Positions 63,999 through 64,000 of a stretch of DNA of 64,000 nucleotides are shown piece after piece. Position 1 is the stretch's first letter, and the number at the start of each line of letters is the position of its first letter. This DNA is from an uncultured Ruminococcus sp. (GTDB taxonomy: Bacteria; Bacillota; Clostridia; Oscillospirales; Ruminococcaceae): positions 1-64,000 of the forward strand of contig UQAR01000004.1 in NCBI GenBank assembly GCA_900539095.1, in the 5' to 3' direction. Below the pieces are notes generated by a model that saw nothing but the letters and a program-made list of their open reading frames with translations, had not been told where the DNA came from and made no database searches. Position numbers and translations under genes: made by a program.

Positions 63999-64000
63999 AC

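Overview
This window looks like the start of a contig from an anaerobic gut Firmicute of the Clostridia, probably Oscillospiraceae/Ruminococcus-like. The evidence is PolC-type DNA polymerase, the Gram-positive division set (SepF, YlmH, YlmE, DivIVA), sporulation genes spoVAD and spoVAE, LL-diaminopimelate aminotransferase, Mrp/NBP35, DUF975 and CmpB-type membrane proteins, and small dispersed palindromic repeats. Genus is an inference. The first 37 bases are Illumina Nextera adapter, so the left edge is an assembly end and not biology. No rRNA, tRNA, CRISPR array, prophage or insertion sequence was seen.

Layout. 38-5455: a truncated TetR regulator diverges from an MMPL (RND-like) exporter and a secreted heptad-repeat protein; four copies of an operator-like half-palindrome lie between them. 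5641-22164 (minus strand): a long cluster read leftward, miaB, ylbF, mutS, a TIGR04076 gene, mutL, miaA, hfq, an HlyD-like gene, ylmE, sepF, ylmH, divIVA, lspA, rluD, a HAD phosphatase and a split transketolase. 22453-23217: a cysteine-rich protein I do not recognise. 23369-29586: a histidine operon hisZ-G-D-B-H-F-(sdpI)-I-E without hisA or hisC. 29842-40640: pyrH-frr-uppS-cdsA-dxr-rseP-ispG-polC, the conserved Firmicute order. 40764-44212: der-plsY-gpsA-yjbQ. 44444-48503: yceD-rpmF, a small P-loop protein, pgi, and a DacA-like protein with all three catalytic motifs altered. 48662-56874: phospho-sugar mutase, mrp, a lone mazF, an araC-type regulator, spoVAD-spoVAE, and a DUF975/CmpB membrane pair. 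57053-63853: carA, a fused carB-dapF gene, and dapL.

How the genes work together. The left cluster joins tRNA modification, mismatch repair, RNA chaperoning, septum formation and lipoprotein processing. The polC cluster joins translation recycling, UMP synthesis, the MEP isoprenoid pathway, undecaprenyl-PP synthesis and phospholipid head-group activation; plsY and gpsA add phospholipid precursors. The right end couples carbamoyl phosphate synthesis to the last steps of meso-diaminopimelate formation: DapL makes LL-DAP and the DapF half of the fused protein epimerises it.

The most unusual items are the CarB-DapF fusion, the apparently catalytically dead DacA homologue, the TetR operator array, the incomplete his operon with an SdpI-family insertion, and the 24-bp palindromic repeat family. 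I found no single system that I can call wholly new. Promoters and terminators were read by eye; no similarity search or folding computation was run.
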